Positions 25,430 through 34,407 of a DNA stretch of 64,000 nucleotides are shown here, in pieces. Origin of the DNA: Neoroseomonas oryzicola (lineage in GTDB: Bacteria; Pseudomonadota; Alphaproteobacteria; Acetobacterales; Acetobacteraceae); NCBI RefSeq assembly GCF_012163135.1, contig NZ_JAAVUP010000002.1, positions 496,001-560,000 of the forward strand. The letters run 5' to 3'. The number at the start of each line of letters is the position of its first letter. Position 1 is the stretch's first letter. The notes below the pieces were generated by a model. It was given only the letters and a program-made list of their open reading frames with translations. It made no database searches and had not been told where the DNA came from. The translations under genes were made by a program, and so were the position numbers.

Positions 25430-26164
25430 TCAGGCGTTGCGCGCGGCGTCCATGATGGACCGGAAGCGCTTCACCGTCGCCTCCAGCCCCTCGAAGACAC
25501 TCTGCGAGATCAGGAAGTGGCCGATGGAGACCTCGGTGACCTCCGGCCAGGCGGCGATCGGGCCGACCGTGTCGTAGGAAAGCCCGTGCCCGGCGTGGCA
25601 GAGCAGCCCCGCAGCCTTCGCCACTTCCGCGCCGCGCTTCAGGCGTGCGAGTTGCGCCGCGCGGTTCTCGACCGCCCCTTCGGCATAAGTGCCGGTGTGC
25701 AGCTCGATGGCCTGGGCGCCGAGGCGGGCTGCGGCCTCGATCTGCGCCGGGTCGGCCTCGATGAAGATGGACACGCGCACGCCCGCGGTCTTCAGCCGGT
25801 CGATGGCCTCCGTCAGGAACGGCGCAGCGCGCAGCACGTCGAGGCCGCCTTCCGTCGTCAGTTCCTGACGCTTCTCCGGCACCAGGCAGCAATAGGGCGG
25901 GCGGATGCGCTCGGCGAAGGCGACCATTTCCTCGGTCGCGGCCATCTCGAAGTTCAGCGGCGCGTCGATCTCGGCGCGCACGCGTTCCACGTCGCGGTCG
26001 CGGATGTGGCGGCGGTCCTCGCGCAGGTGCATCGTCACGCCGTCCGCGCCGGCCGCGACGACGATGCGCGCGGCCTCGACCGGGCAGGGGAAGGTCCCGC
26101 CGCGCGCGTTGCGCAGCGTGGCGACGTGGTCGACGTTCACCGAGAAATCGAGATGCGGCTTCAT
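25430..26164 (-). CDS. pdxJ: Pyridoxine 5-phosphate synthase
   Basis: PdxJ condenses 1-deoxyxylulose 5-phosphate with the product of PdxA to give pyridoxine 5-phosphate, the last ring-forming step of DXP-dependent vitamin B6 synthesis. The 244-aa TIM barrel has the N-terminal [19 protein letters not shown], the catalytic HLREDRRHI segment, the [10 protein letters not shown] phosphate region and GHGLSYD. Length matches the family. Its ATG overlaps the pdxA stop by 4 nt. Confidence 0.97.
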   Translation of the reverse strand: MKPHLDFSVNVDHVATLRNARGGTFPCPVEAARIVVAAGADGVTMHLREDRRHIRDRDVERVRAEIDAPLNFEMAATEEMVAFAERIRPPYCCLVPEKRQELTTEGGLDVLRAAPFLTEAIDRLKTAGVRVSIFIEADPAQIEAAARLGAQAIELHTGTYAEGAVENRAAQLARLKRGAEVAKAAGLLCHAGHGLSYDTVGPIAAWPEVTEVSIGHFLISQSVFEGLEATVKRFRSIMDAARNA

Positions 26165-27132
26165 GCAGTCCCCCGTGCGCGGGCAAGGTCCGCCGCAAGG
26201 CGGATCGCGGCGATGAGCGAAGACGGATCGGCACGCCCCGTGCCCGCGATGTCGAGCGCCGTGCCGTGATCCGGGCTGGTCCGCACGATGGACAGCCCGA
26301 GCGTCACGTTCACCCCGCCCGCCATGTCGAGCGTCTTGATCGGGATGAGCGCCTGGTCGTGGTAGAGGCATATCGCCGCGTCGTAGGTCGGACGCGCGAG
26401 TGCCGTGAACATCGTGTCCGGAGGCAGCGGGCCGCGCGCGTCGATGCCCTCGGCGCGCAGCAGGGCGACGGCGGGGGCGACGATGTCGATGTCCTCGCGC
26501 CCCATGGTGCCGGCCTCGCCCGCATGCGGGTTCAGTCCCGCGACGGCGAGGCGAGGATGCGCGATGCCGAATTCCTCCCGCAGCGCGCGGGCGGTGATGC
26601 GGGCGGTCTCGGCGATCAGCTCCGGCGTCAGGCGCGCGATGGCGCGTGCCAGCGCCTCGTGCACCGTGACCGGCACGACGCGCAGGTCGGACGAGGCCAG
26701 CATCATGATCGGCGGCACGCCGGCCCCAGCGATCTCGCCGAGGTATTCCGTGTGTCCGGGATGCCTGAACCCCGCCGCGGTCAGCGTCGCCTTCTGGATC
26801 GGGTTGGTCACCACGCCCGCCGCGCGGCCCGCCTTGCACAGATCCACCGCTTCCGTGATCGCGGCGATGACGGCCGGCGCGTTCGCGGTGTCCGGCTTTC
26901 CGGCGACGGGCGCGTGCGGCAGGGGGCGGTGCAGGATCGGCAGCGCGTCCGGGAAGACGGCGGCGGCCTCCTCGGGCGCGGCGATGGGGCGGACGGGCAC
27001 GGCGAAGGGCCGTGTCGCGTCGTCGATCAGGAAGAAAACTGGCCCGGTGGCGCGGAGCGCGGACCAGGCGCCGGCGGCGATCTCGGCGCCGATGCCGGCG
27101 GGTTCTCCCATGGTGAGGGCGAGGGGACGCAT
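26161..27132 (-). CDS. pdxA: 4-hydroxythreonine-4-phosphate dehydrogenase
   Basis: PdxA oxidises 4-phosphohydroxythreonine with NAD, feeding the PdxJ reaction. The 323-aa protein has the N-terminal [14 protein letters not shown], metal-binding His in [15 protein letters not shown] and [13 protein letters not shown], as in characterised enzymes. The start [11 protein letters not shown] at 27132 matches the family; a longer frame to 27207 is open but would run to within 15 bp of the divergent membrane protein gene. It heads the pdxA-pdxJ-hydrolase operon, with 89 bp to the divergent gene. Confidence 0.96.
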   Translation of the reverse strand: MRPLALTMGEPAGIGAEIAAGAWSALRATGPVFFLIDDATRPFAVPVRPIAAPEEAAAVFPDALPILHRPLPHAPVAGKPDTANAPAVIAAITEAVDLCKAGRAAGVVTNPIQKATLTAAGFRHPGHTEYLGEIAGAGVPPIMMLASSDLRVVPVTVHEALARAIARLTPELIAETARITARALREEFGIAHPRLAVAGLNPHAGEAGTMGREDIDIVAPAVALLRAEGIDARGPLPPDTMFTALARPTYDAAICLYHDQALIPIKTLDMAGGVNVTLGLSIVRTSPDHGTALDIAGTGRADPSSLIAAIRLAADLARARGTA

Positions 27133-27221
27133 GACCCTTCGCGTGTAGTCCCTGCCGCCCCGGCTGACGAGGCCTTGCGGCGGCGCAAGCCCCCGCGTGG
27201 CGCGCATGCTAGACAGCGGTC

Positions 27222-27959
27222 ATGGATTTCCTCGCGAACTGCCTGCACGACCTGACGGCGCTCGGCCCCGGCGGCGTGCCGGCGGTGATGGCGGCGCTGT
27301 TCCTCGCGGGCCTCGCGGGCGGGGCGACGCATTGCGCGGGCATGTGCGGGCCCTTCGTCATCGCGCAGGCGGCAGCCGTCGCGGACCGGGCGGCGGGCGG
27401 AGGCATGCTGGCGCGGCTCTCGGGCGCGGCACTGGCGCCCTATCACCTGGGACGGATGCTCGGCTACGGGGCGCTCGGCGCGGCGGCGGGGGGCTTCGCG
27501 GGCATCGTCGCGTTCGGGACCGGCTTCCGGTTCCTGCTGGCCGCGCTGCTGGCGGTCGCGGCGCTGCTGATGTTCGCCCAGGCCTCGGCCCGGGTCGCGG
27601 CGTTGTTGCCACGGATGCCGGCACCGCGCCTGCCCGCGGGGCTCGAGCGGCGGCTCGGTGCCTTGCTGGCCGCGCCGACCGGGCTGCGCGGCGTGGCGCT
27701 TGGCTTGATGCTCTCGGCGCTGCCCTGCGGGCTGCTCTACGGCGCGCTGGCGGGGGCGGCGGCGACGGGCTCGGCGCTGGGCGGGGCGCTGGCGATGGCG
27801 GCCTTCGTCGCGGGGACGGTGCCCGCACTCGTCGGCGTCGCGCTGCTCGGGCGCTTCTTCGGGCGGCGCGCGGGCCCCGGCATGCGCGCGGCGGGCGCGG
27901 CGCTGTTCGCGATCAACGGCGTGATGCTCGCGGCGATGGCGGTGCGCGTCGCGGCCTGA
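27222..27959 (+). CDS. Sulfite exporter TauE/SafE family (UreH-like) membrane protein
   Basis: A 245-aa inner-membrane protein with about six helices. The first helix has GGATHCAGMCGPFV (about residues 31-44) and a later one LSALPCGLLYGAL, the paired Cys motifs of the UreH/DsbD-like transmembrane domain seen in proteins encoded near cbb3 oxidase maturation genes. The cysteines suggest a role in reductant or copper delivery across the membrane. It lies 3.8 kb upstream of ccoN in the same direction, which fits a maturation role but is not proof. Confidence 0.78.
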   Translation: MDFLANCLHDLTALGPGGVPAVMAALFLAGLAGGATHCAGMCGPFVIAQAAAVADRAAGGGMLARLSGAALAPYHLGRMLGYGALGAAAGGFAGIVAFGTGFRFLLAALLAVAALLMFAQASARVAALLPRMPAPRLPAGLERRLGALLAAPTGLRGVALGLMLSALPCGLLYGALAGAAATGSALGGALAMAAFVAGTVPALVGVALLGRFFGRRAGPGMRAAGAALFAINGVMLAAMAVRVAA

Positions 27960-28031
27960 CGCCGTTCCCTTCCGCCCGATGCGCCGCTACTGGAACGAGA
28001 AGCGCTGCCGAATCGGACGAAGGAGGGGTGC

Positions 28032-30017
28032 GTGAGCGAAACAGCGGACCCTTCGCCCTCGCGCCTGGCGGCGGCGGCCTTCGCGACGACCGTGGCGGTC
28101 TCGGCGGCGCTTCTCTTTGCCGTGCAGCCGATGCTCGGCAAGGCGCTGCTGCCGGCCTATGGCGGCGGGGCGGCGATCTGGACGGCGGTGATGCTGTTCT
28201 TCCAGATCGGTCTGCTTGCCGGCAGCGCGCTGTTCCATGCGGTCTCGACCCTGCTCGGGGCGCGCGCGGCGGCGATGGTGCATCTCGGGCTCGCGATCCT
28301 GGGCCTGGTCCTGGTGCCGGTCGTCCCCGCGCCGCGCGATACCGGCCTCGGCCCCACCTTCGACGTCCTGGTGACGCTCGGCCTTGCCTATGGCCCCGTC
28401 GTGCTCGTGCTGGGCGCGAACGCCGCGGCGCTTCAGGCCTGGTACGCGCGCGCGGTCGGCCAGGCGCCATGGTGGCTCTACGCCGTCAGCAATGCCGGCA
28501 GCTTCCTCGGCCTGCTCGCCTATCCGCTGCTGATCGAATCCGCCTTCACCCTGCACCAGCAGGGCGCTCTCTGGGTGCAGGCCTTCGGCATCTGCGCGGC
28601 CGGGCTCGCCGCCTGCGCCTGGATGGCGCTGCGCCGCCCGGCGCTGCGCGGCGACGGGCAGGCGCGCCCCGGCGCGTTCCGCCTCGATTGGCTGATCCTG
28701 GCGGCCCTGCCGTCCAGCCTGCTGCTCGGCGTCACCGAACATGTCACGGTGATGGTCGCGCCGGTGCCGATGCTCTGGGTCGTGCCGCTCGCCGTCTACC
28801 TCGCCAGCTGGATCCTCGCCTTCGCGCACCCCGAGGCCGCGGCGCGGTGGGGCCGGGTGGCGGTGATGGCGCTTTGCCCGCTGCTGCTGATGGAATTCCA
28901 CCACCCCATCATCAGCGCGCCGCACCCTGCGATCGGGGTGGCGCTGCACGTGGCTGGCCTGCTCGGCGCCGGGCTGATGGCGCATGGGATGCTCGCCTTG
29001 CGCCGGCCGCCGGCGGCGGCGCTGACCGGCTTCTACCTGAACGTCTCGCTCGGAGGGGCGCTGGGCGGGCTCGCCAATGCCGTCGTCGCCCCGCTGCTGC
29101 TCGACCGCGCCATCGAATACCCGTTCGCCTTCGCGGCGCTGCTGCTGCTTGTCCCGCTCGGGCGCCCGGGCAGCGCGCGCCTGGTCTGGGCGCTGATGGC
29201 TGCGCTCGTCGCCTTCTCCCCCATCCTGCTGCCGCAGCGCGGACGCACGGCGGTCGCCCATGCGCGGGACTTCTACGGGACGGTCACCGTCACCGACACT
29301 GCGGAGCAGCGCCAGATGTCGCACGGACGCACGCTGCACGGCTTCGAATGGCGCGACCCCGCGCGGCGGCTCGAACCGTCCAGCTACTATCACCGCGAGG
29401 CCGGCGCGGGGCGGCTCATCGCGGCCATGCTTGACCTGCGGCCGTCCTCCGCACCGCCGATGTCCGCTGTCCTGGTCGGCCTCGGGCCCGGGACCATGGC
29501 CTGTTACGCGTCGGACCGGTTCCGGCCCTCCTTCATCGAGATCTCGCCCGCCGTGGTGGACAGCGCCCGGCGCTGGTTCGGGTTTCTCTCCGGCTGCGGC
29601 GATCCGCCGATCGAGATCGGCGACGGCCGGCTGAAGCTGCTCGCGCGGGCGTCGGGATCGGTCGACCTGATCGTCCTCGACGCCTATTCCGGCGTGTCGA
29701 TCCCGGTGCACATGGCGACCGCCGAGGCGATCGCGCAGTTCCTCGACCGGCTCACGCCCGGCGGGGCGATCGCCGTGCATGTCAGCAGTTCGCATTTCGA
29801 CCTGGCGCCGCTCTTCGCCGCGGCGGCGCGCGAGGCAGGGACGAGGACGCTTATCCTCGAGCGGATCGTCGAGAACGTGCCCTCGGCCTGGATCGCCATC
29901 ACGCGGGACGGGCCGCTCACGGCGCGGCTGGCGGCGGAGGGCTGGCGACCCGTGACGCCCGCCGCCCAGCCCTGGCGCGACGATCGCTGGGACCTGCTCT
30001 CCGCGATCCGGCGCTAG
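28032..30017 (+). CDS. Polytopic membrane protein fused to a spermidine-synthase-like domain
   Basis: A 661-aa protein with an N-terminal half of about ten or more hydrophobic segments (residues 15-410) and a C-terminal Rossmann domain related to spermidine synthases (VLVGLGPGTMACYASD, FIEISPAVVDSARRWF, DLIVLDAYSGVSIPVHM). This fused architecture is widespread but uncharacterised; the SAM-like fold keeps acidic residues for nucleotide binding, but aminopropyl transfer has not been shown. It starts at GTG 28032, 4 nt after AGGAGGG. The stop TAG is supplied by the left end of a repeat element (30014-30121). Confidence 0.8.
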   Translation: MSETADPSPSRLAAAAFATTVAVSAALLFAVQPMLGKALLPAYGGGAAIWTAVMLFFQIGLLAGSALFHAVSTLLGARAAAMVHLGLAILGLVLVPVVPAPRDTGLGPTFDVLVTLGLAYGPVVLVLGANAAALQAWYARAVGQAPWWLYAVSNAGSFLGLLAYPLLIESAFTLHQQGALWVQAFGICAAGLAACAWMALRRPALRGDGQARPGAFRLDWLILAALPSSLLLGVTEHVTVMVAPVPMLWVVPLAVYLASWILAFAHPEAAARWGRVAVMALCPLLLMEFHHPIISAPHPAIGVALHVAGLLGAGLMAHGMLALRRPPAAALTGFYLNVSLGGALGGLANAVVAPLLLDRAIEYPFAFAALLLLVPLGRPGSARLVWALMAALVAFSPILLPQRGRTAVAHARDFYGTVTVTDTAEQRQMSHGRTLHGFEWRDPARRLEPSSYYHREAGAGRLIAAMLDLRPSSAPPMSAVLVGLGPGTMACYASDRFRPSFIEISPAVVDSARRWFGFLSGCGDPPIEIGDGRLKLLARASGSVDLIVLDAYSGVSIPVHMATAEAIAQFLDRLTPGGAIAVHVSSSHFDLAPLFAAAAREAGTRTLILERIVENVPSAWIAITRDGPLTARLAAEGWRPVTPAAQPWRDDRWDLLSAIRR

Positions 30018-30121
30018 AGCCGTTTCCGTTCGCCATGGCTCACGGCAACGCCTCCAGGCTTGTGTTTTCGCGAGCATCTTTGCCCGATCAGGTGATTCCA
30101 CCTGATCGGGATCTGCTCTAG
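30014..30121. repeat. 108-bp element with CTAGAGC/GCTCTAG ends and an internal hairpin
   Basis: The gap between two convergent genes begins with CTAGAGC (30014-30020) and ends with the exact inverse GCTCTAG (30115-30121). Inside, CCGATCAGGTG-ATT-CCACCTGATCGG forms a strong hairpin near the right end. The left TAG is the stop of the spermidine-synthase-like gene and the right CTA is the TAG stop of the minus-strand DUF2189 gene. The structure is like a small non-autonomous palindromic repeat that may also end transcription from both sides. Confidence 0.75.
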
Positions 30122-30894
30122 GCCCGGACCAGATCCCGGTAGGCATGCCAGGTGGCGTGCCCGACCAGCGGGATGACCAGCGCGAGGCCGAGGAAGAACG
30201 GCACCATCGCAATCGCCGTGAAGACCACGATCAGCCCGGCCCAGAAGGCCATCGCACCGGGATTGGTCGTCACCGTCCTGATGGAAACGACGATCGCCTC
30301 CATCGCCGTGATGTCGCGGTCGACCAGCATCGGGATCGACACCGCCGAGATCGCGAAGGCCGCCGCCGCCAGGACCGCCCCCGCCCCGGTTCCCACGATC
30401 AGGAAGGGCAGCAGCATGTCCGAGCGCAGCATCGCCATCGGCAGCGATTCGAGCGAGGGCGCGAAGTTCAGCCCGAACATCAGCATGAAGATCAGTGCCG
30501 CGACCCGGATCCAGAACAGGTGCAGCACCACCAGCACCACCCCCATGAAGGCGAGTTGCCCGCCATTGCGCGTGAAGCCTGCCAGGCAGGCCCCGAAGGT
30601 GACCGGCTTGCCTTCCTCCCGCAGGCGGGAGGCTTCGTAGAGCCCCGCGGCCAGCAGCGGCGCCACCATGAAGAAGCCCGCCGAGACCGGCAGGATTGCC
30701 CAGGCGGTCTGCGCCCAGAGCAGCAGCAGCGCGAGCAGCCAGCCCGCCACCGTCAGCGCGCCCCCATAGAAGAAGCCGATCTGGGGATTGGCCATCAGGT
30801 CCCGCCAGCCGGCGGTCAGCCAGGCCCAGGGACGGTCCGGCGGCACTTCCCGGATGATGATCTGGCGGGGCGCGGTTTCCGCGTCGCTCGGCAT
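30118..30894 (-). CDS. DUF2189 family integral membrane protein
   Basis: A 258-aa protein with about six transmembrane segments. The N-terminal [19 protein letters not shown] and the repeated pattern of amphipathic plus hydrophobic helices match DUF2189 proteins, function unknown. Start [11 protein letters not shown] at 30894; a start five codons upstream is possible. It diverges from ccoN and the FNR box lies 75 bp upstream of its start, so it could be co-regulated by oxygen. Its stop codon comes from the repeat end. Confidence 0.8.
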   Translation of the reverse strand: MPSDAETAPRQIIIREVPPDRPWAWLTAGWRDLMANPQIGFFYGGALTVAGWLLALLLLWAQTAWAILPVSAGFFMVAPLLAAGLYEASRLREEGKPVTFGACLAGFTRNGGQLAFMGVVLVVLHLFWIRVAALIFMLMFGLNFAPSLESLPMAMLRSDMLLPFLIVGTGAGAVLAAAAFAISAVSIPMLVDRDITAMEAIVVSIRTVTTNPGAMAFWAGLIVVFTAIAMVPFFLGLALVIPLVGHATWHAYRDLVRA

Positions 30895-30968
30895 GGCAGG
30901 CGTTCCCAACTGCGTGCGGCCGGGCCGCGTGTCGAGATGTCACACTAGCCTGCTGCGCTGCGGAAGAA

Positions 30969-30982
30969 TTGATCCGGATCAA
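30969..30982. promoter_or_regulatory. FNR/FixK/Anr binding site upstream of ccoN
   Basis: TTGATCCGGATCAA is a perfect match to the consensus TTGAT-N4-ATCAA and is the only such site I find. If it acts in class II position (centre at -41.5), transcription would start near 31017. It is placed to activate ccoNOQP under low oxygen, and may also serve the divergent DUF2189 gene. Confidence 0.88.
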
Positions 30983-31067
30983 GGACGGAGCACCGGGCCG
31001 GGTCTTGTCTCCGGTCATGGCGAGCACCGCGAGTCCGCGGCTGTCGTCCCTGTGGGAGAAATCGGTC

Positions 31068-32561
31068 GTGGCAGCAGCAACTGCAACCGCCGCCCTGGCC
31101 CCCGGCCAGGCATCGAGCGCGGGGGAGGTGACGTATGTCGAAGCCCCCCTCCGCGCCTTCGCCGCCATCACAGCCTTCTGGGGCGTGGTCGGCTTCCTGG
31201 TCGGGGTGGTCATCGCCCTGCAGCTGGCCTACCCGCTGCTGAACCTCGACCTCGAATGGACGACCTTCGGGCGGCTGCGCCCGCTGCACACCAGCGCGGT
31301 CATCTTCGCCTTCGGCGGCAACGCGCTGCTCGGCACCAGCCTGTTCATCGTGCAGCGGACCTGCCGCGCGCGGCTGTTCGGCGGCGACGACGCCGGCTGG
31401 TTCCTTTTCTGGGGCTACCAGTTCGTCATCGTCATGGCGGCGCTGGGCTACGTGCTCGGCATCACCCAGGGCAAGGAATACGCCGAGCCCGAATGGTACG
31501 TGGACCTCTGGCTGACCTTCGTCTGGGTCGTCTACCTGGTGGTCTTCGGCGGCACGATCCTGCGGCGCGCGGAACCCCACATCTACGTGGCGAACTGGTT
31601 CTACCTCGCCTTCATCATCACCATCGCCATGCTGCACATCGGGAACAACGTCTCGATCCCGGTCAGCTTCGGGTCCTCGCATTCCTACTCGGCGCCCGCG
31701 GGCGTGCAGGGGGCGATGATCCAGTGGTGGTACGGCCACAACGCGGTGGGCTTCTTCCTGACCGCGGGCTTCCTCGGGATGATGTACTACTTCATCCCGA
31801 AGCAGGCGAACCGGCCGGTCTATTCCTACCGCCTGTCGATCGTGCACTTCTGGACGCTGATCTTCCTCTACATCTGGGCCGGTCCGCACCACCTGCACTA
31901 CACCGCGCTGCCCGACTGGGCGCAGGTGCTCGGCATGGTGTTCTCGGTCGTGCTGTGGATGCCCTCCTGGGGCGGCATGATCAACGGCCTGATGACGCTG
32001 TCGGGCGCGTGGGACAAGCTGCGCACCAACCCCGCGCTGCGCTTCTCGGTGACCGCGGTCGGCTTCTACGGCATGTCCACCTTCGAAGGCCCGGTGATGT
32101 CGATCCGGGCGGTGAACGGCCTGTCGCATTACACCGACTGGACCATCGGCCACGTGCATTCGGGCGCGATGGGCTGGGTCGGCTTCATCACCTTCGGCGC
32201 GCTCTACTACCTGTTCCCCGTGCTGTGGCGGAAGAAGGGCGTCTGGAGCGAGAAGCTGATCGCCTGGCACTTCTGGCTCGCGACCCTCGGCATCGTCTTC
32301 TACATCACCGCGATGTGGGTGTCGGGCATCATGCAGGGCCTGATGTGGCGCGCCTACGACGAGCTCGGCTTCCTCCAGTACTCCTTCGTCGAGACGGTCG
32401 AGGCGATGCACCCCTACTACGTGATCCGTGCGCTCGGCGGCGTCCTCTACCTCTCCGGCGCGCTGATCATGGCCTTCAACCTCTGGAAGACGGTGACGAG
32501 CAGCGAGGCCGCAGAGCCCGAGGCCGCACCCGCTTCCGCCATCGCCGTCGCGGCGGAATAA
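31068..32561 (+). CDS. ccoN: cbb3-type cytochrome c oxidase subunit I
   Basis: The catalytic heme-copper subunit with 12 transmembrane helices that reduces oxygen at high affinity. Heme and copper ligands are seen in [44 protein letters not shown] and [11 protein letters not shown] prefer the GTG at 31068: GGGAG lies about 9 nt upstream and it leaves about 25 residues before the first conserved segment ([15 protein letters not shown]). An ATG at 31017 (514 aa) lacks a ribosome site and would coincide with the transcription start predicted from the FNR box. It begins the ccoNOQP operon. Confidence 0.95.
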   Translation: MAAATATAALAPGQASSAGEVTYVEAPLRAFAAITAFWGVVGFLVGVVIALQLAYPLLNLDLEWTTFGRLRPLHTSAVIFAFGGNALLGTSLFIVQRTCRARLFGGDDAGWFLFWGYQFVIVMAALGYVLGITQGKEYAEPEWYVDLWLTFVWVVYLVVFGGTILRRAEPHIYVANWFYLAFIITIAMLHIGNNVSIPVSFGSSHSYSAPAGVQGAMIQWWYGHNAVGFFLTAGFLGMMYYFIPKQANRPVYSYRLSIVHFWTLIFLYIWAGPHHLHYTALPDWAQVLGMVFSVVLWMPSWGGMINGLMTLSGAWDKLRTNPALRFSVTAVGFYGMSTFEGPVMSIRAVNGLSHYTDWTIGHVHSGAMGWVGFITFGALYYLFPVLWRKKGVWSEKLIAWHFWLATLGIVFYITAMWVSGIMQGLMWRAYDELGFLQYSFVETVEAMHPYYVIRALGGVLYLSGALIMAFNLWKTVTSSEAAEPEAAPASAIAVAAE

Positions 32562-32574
32562 GGAGGAGACACCG

Positions 32575-33309
32575 ATGTTCCGCTGGCTTCGCGATCACGG
32601 CGTCATCGAACGCAACCTGATCCTGATGGGCGTGCTCACGCTCATCACGGTCTCCATCGGCGGCCTGGTGCAGATCGTCCCGCTCTTTGCGGTCGAGACC
32701 ACCATCGAGCGCGTCTCGGGCGTGCGTCCCTACACCCCGCTCGAGCAGGCGGGCCGCGACATCTACGTGCGGGAGGGCTGCTACCTCTGCCACTCGCAGA
32801 TGATCCGCCCCTTCCGCGACGAGCTGGAGCGCTACGGCCACTACAGCCTCGCCGCCGAGAGCATGTACGACCACCCCTTCCAGTGGGGCTCGAAGCGCAC
32901 GGGGCCGGACCTCGCGCGCGTCGGCGGCCGCTACTCGGATGACTGGCACGCGGCGCATCTGCGCTCCCCGCGGGCGCTGGTTCCGGCCTCGGTGATGCCG
33001 CCCTACGCCTTCCTCGACCGTCCGCTCGACTACACGGACATCCAGGACCGGCTGCGGGCGCTGCGGACCGTGGGCGTGCCCTACACGGACGAGATGATCG
33101 CCAATGCGCGCGCCGACCTTGAGGCGCAGGCGCGCCCCGACGCGGACGGCTCGGCCTTCCAGGGCCGCTACGCCCGCGCGCGGCAGGGCGCCTTCGACGG
33201 CGATCCGGCCCGCATCACCGAGATGGATGCGCTGGTGGCCTACCTGCAGATGCTCGGCACGCTCGTGGACTTCCGCGACGTGACGCCCGCGCAGCTGCGC
33301 CAGCCCTGA
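32575..33309 (+). CDS. ccoO: cbb3-type cytochrome c oxidase subunit II (monoheme cytochrome c)
   Basis: A membrane-anchored monoheme c-type cytochrome, 244 aa, passing electrons from CcoP to CcoN. One N-terminal helix (about 15-38) anchors it; the heme motif is CYLCH at 69-73, and the axial Met is probably in [19 protein letters not shown] precedes the ATG, 13 bp after ccoN. Confidence 0.96.
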   Translation: MFRWLRDHGVIERNLILMGVLTLITVSIGGLVQIVPLFAVETTIERVSGVRPYTPLEQAGRDIYVREGCYLCHSQMIRPFRDELERYGHYSLAAESMYDHPFQWGSKRTGPDLARVGGRYSDDWHAAHLRSPRALVPASVMPPYAFLDRPLDYTDIQDRLRALRTVGVPYTDEMIANARADLEAQARPDADGSAFQGRYARARQGAFDGDPARITEMDALVAYLQMLGTLVDFRDVTPAQLRQP

Positions 33310-33319
33310 GGAGGTGGAG

Positions 33320-33505
33320 ATGCAGACGCTGATCGAGCACCTGCCGACCCTGCGCTCGCTCTGGGTGGTGTGGTTCTTCGTCCTCTTCATCGGGATGCTG
33401 TGGTTCGTCATGCGCCCGTCGAAGAAGGCCTACTACCAGGCCCAGGCCGACATTCCCCTGCGCGACGTGGCCGAGGACGGCCCCGCCGCCCGCGGCTCAC
33501 GCTGA
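33320..33505 (+). CDS. ccoQ: cbb3-type oxidase assembly/stability subunit CcoQ
   Basis: A 61-aa single-helix protein (VVWFFVLFIGMLWFVMRPSKK) with the conserved MRPSKK-YYxQA pattern after the helix. CcoQ stabilises the core complex. GAGGAGG lies 5 nt before the ATG at 33320; an in-frame GTG two codons upstream overlaps the ribosome site and is less likely. Confidence 0.92.
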   Translation: MQTLIEHLPTLRSLWVVWFFVLFIGMLWFVMRPSKKAYYQAQADIPLRDVAEDGPAARGSR

Positions 33506-33518
33506 GGAGCATCCCAGG

Positions 33519-34382
33519 ATGCCGACCAAGATCGAGAAGGACACCGTCTCCGGTCAGGATACCACCGGTCACGAGTGGGACGGGCTGAAGGAACTCAACA
33601 CGCCGCTGCCCAAGTGGTGGCTGTACACCTTCTACGCGACGATCGTCTGGGCCCTCGTCTGGGTGGTGGTCTACCCCTCGGTGCCGTTCTGGCGCGGCAC
33701 CTCGGGCTGGATCGCCCGCGAAGCCATCGTCGGCGAGGTCGAGGCGGCGAACGCCCGCAACGCGCCCATGATGGCGCGGCTGCGGGAGGCGACGCCAGCG
33801 CAGATCGCGGCCGACCCTGAGATGCGCGCCTTCGCCCTCGCCGGCGGGCGCGTCGCCTTCGCCAACAACTGCGCCGGCTGCCACGGCGCTGGCGGGCAGG
33901 GCGCGCAGGGCGGCTATCCGACCCTGGCGGACGACGACTGGATCTGGGGCGGTTCGCTCGAGGCCATCCAGCAGACCATCCGCCACGGCATCCGCAACAC
34001 CGAGGACGACGAGGCCCGGACCAGCATCATGCCGCGCTTCGGCGCCGACGGGATGCTGACGGCCGCGCAGATCGGCGACGTCGCGGAACATGTGCTGTCG
34101 CTGTCCGGTCGGGCGACCGACCAGGCGGCGGCGGGCCGCGGCCAGGCGATCTTCGCCGAGCAATGCGTCGCCTGCCACGGCGACCGCGGCGAGGGGAACC
34201 GCGATGTCGGCGCCCCGCGCCTGAGCGACCAAGTCTGGCTCTACGGCAACACCAAGGCCCAGATCATGGCGATAATCAACAACCCGCGCATGGGCGTCAT
34301 GCCGGCCTGGCAGGGTCGCCTCGACCCCGCCGTGATCAACATGCTGACCGTCTACGTGCATTCCCTGGGTGGGGGCGAGTAG
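33519..34382 (+). CDS. ccoP: cbb3-type cytochrome c oxidase subunit III (diheme cytochrome c)
   Basis: The diheme c subunit that receives electrons from soluble cytochromes, 287 aa. The N-terminal cytoplasmic segment HEWDGLKELNTPLPKWW leads into one helix (about 33-53). Heme motifs are CAGCH at 118-122 and CVACH at 216-220, each followed by the expected Met ligand region (IMPRFG and VMPAWQG). It starts 13 bp after ccoQ and ends the structural operon. Confidence 0.96.
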   Translation: MPTKIEKDTVSGQDTTGHEWDGLKELNTPLPKWWLYTFYATIVWALVWVVVYPSVPFWRGTSGWIAREAIVGEVEAANARNAPMMARLREATPAQIAADPEMRAFALAGGRVAFANNCAGCHGAGGQGAQGGYPTLADDDWIWGGSLEAIQQTIRHGIRNTEDDEARTSIMPRFGADGMLTAAQIGDVAEHVLSLSGRATDQAAAGRGQAIFAEQCVACHGDRGEGNRDVGAPRLSDQVWLYGNTKAQIMAIINNPRMGVMPAWQGRLDPAVINMLTVYVHSLGGGE

Positions 34383-34407
34383 CCCCCATACGCTTGGCAG
34401 GACCACC

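Noticed and set aside
27197-29434. A 745-codon plus-strand frame spanning two genes
   Set aside because: It covers the SafE-like and spermidine-synthase-like genes in another frame and has no recognisable motif.
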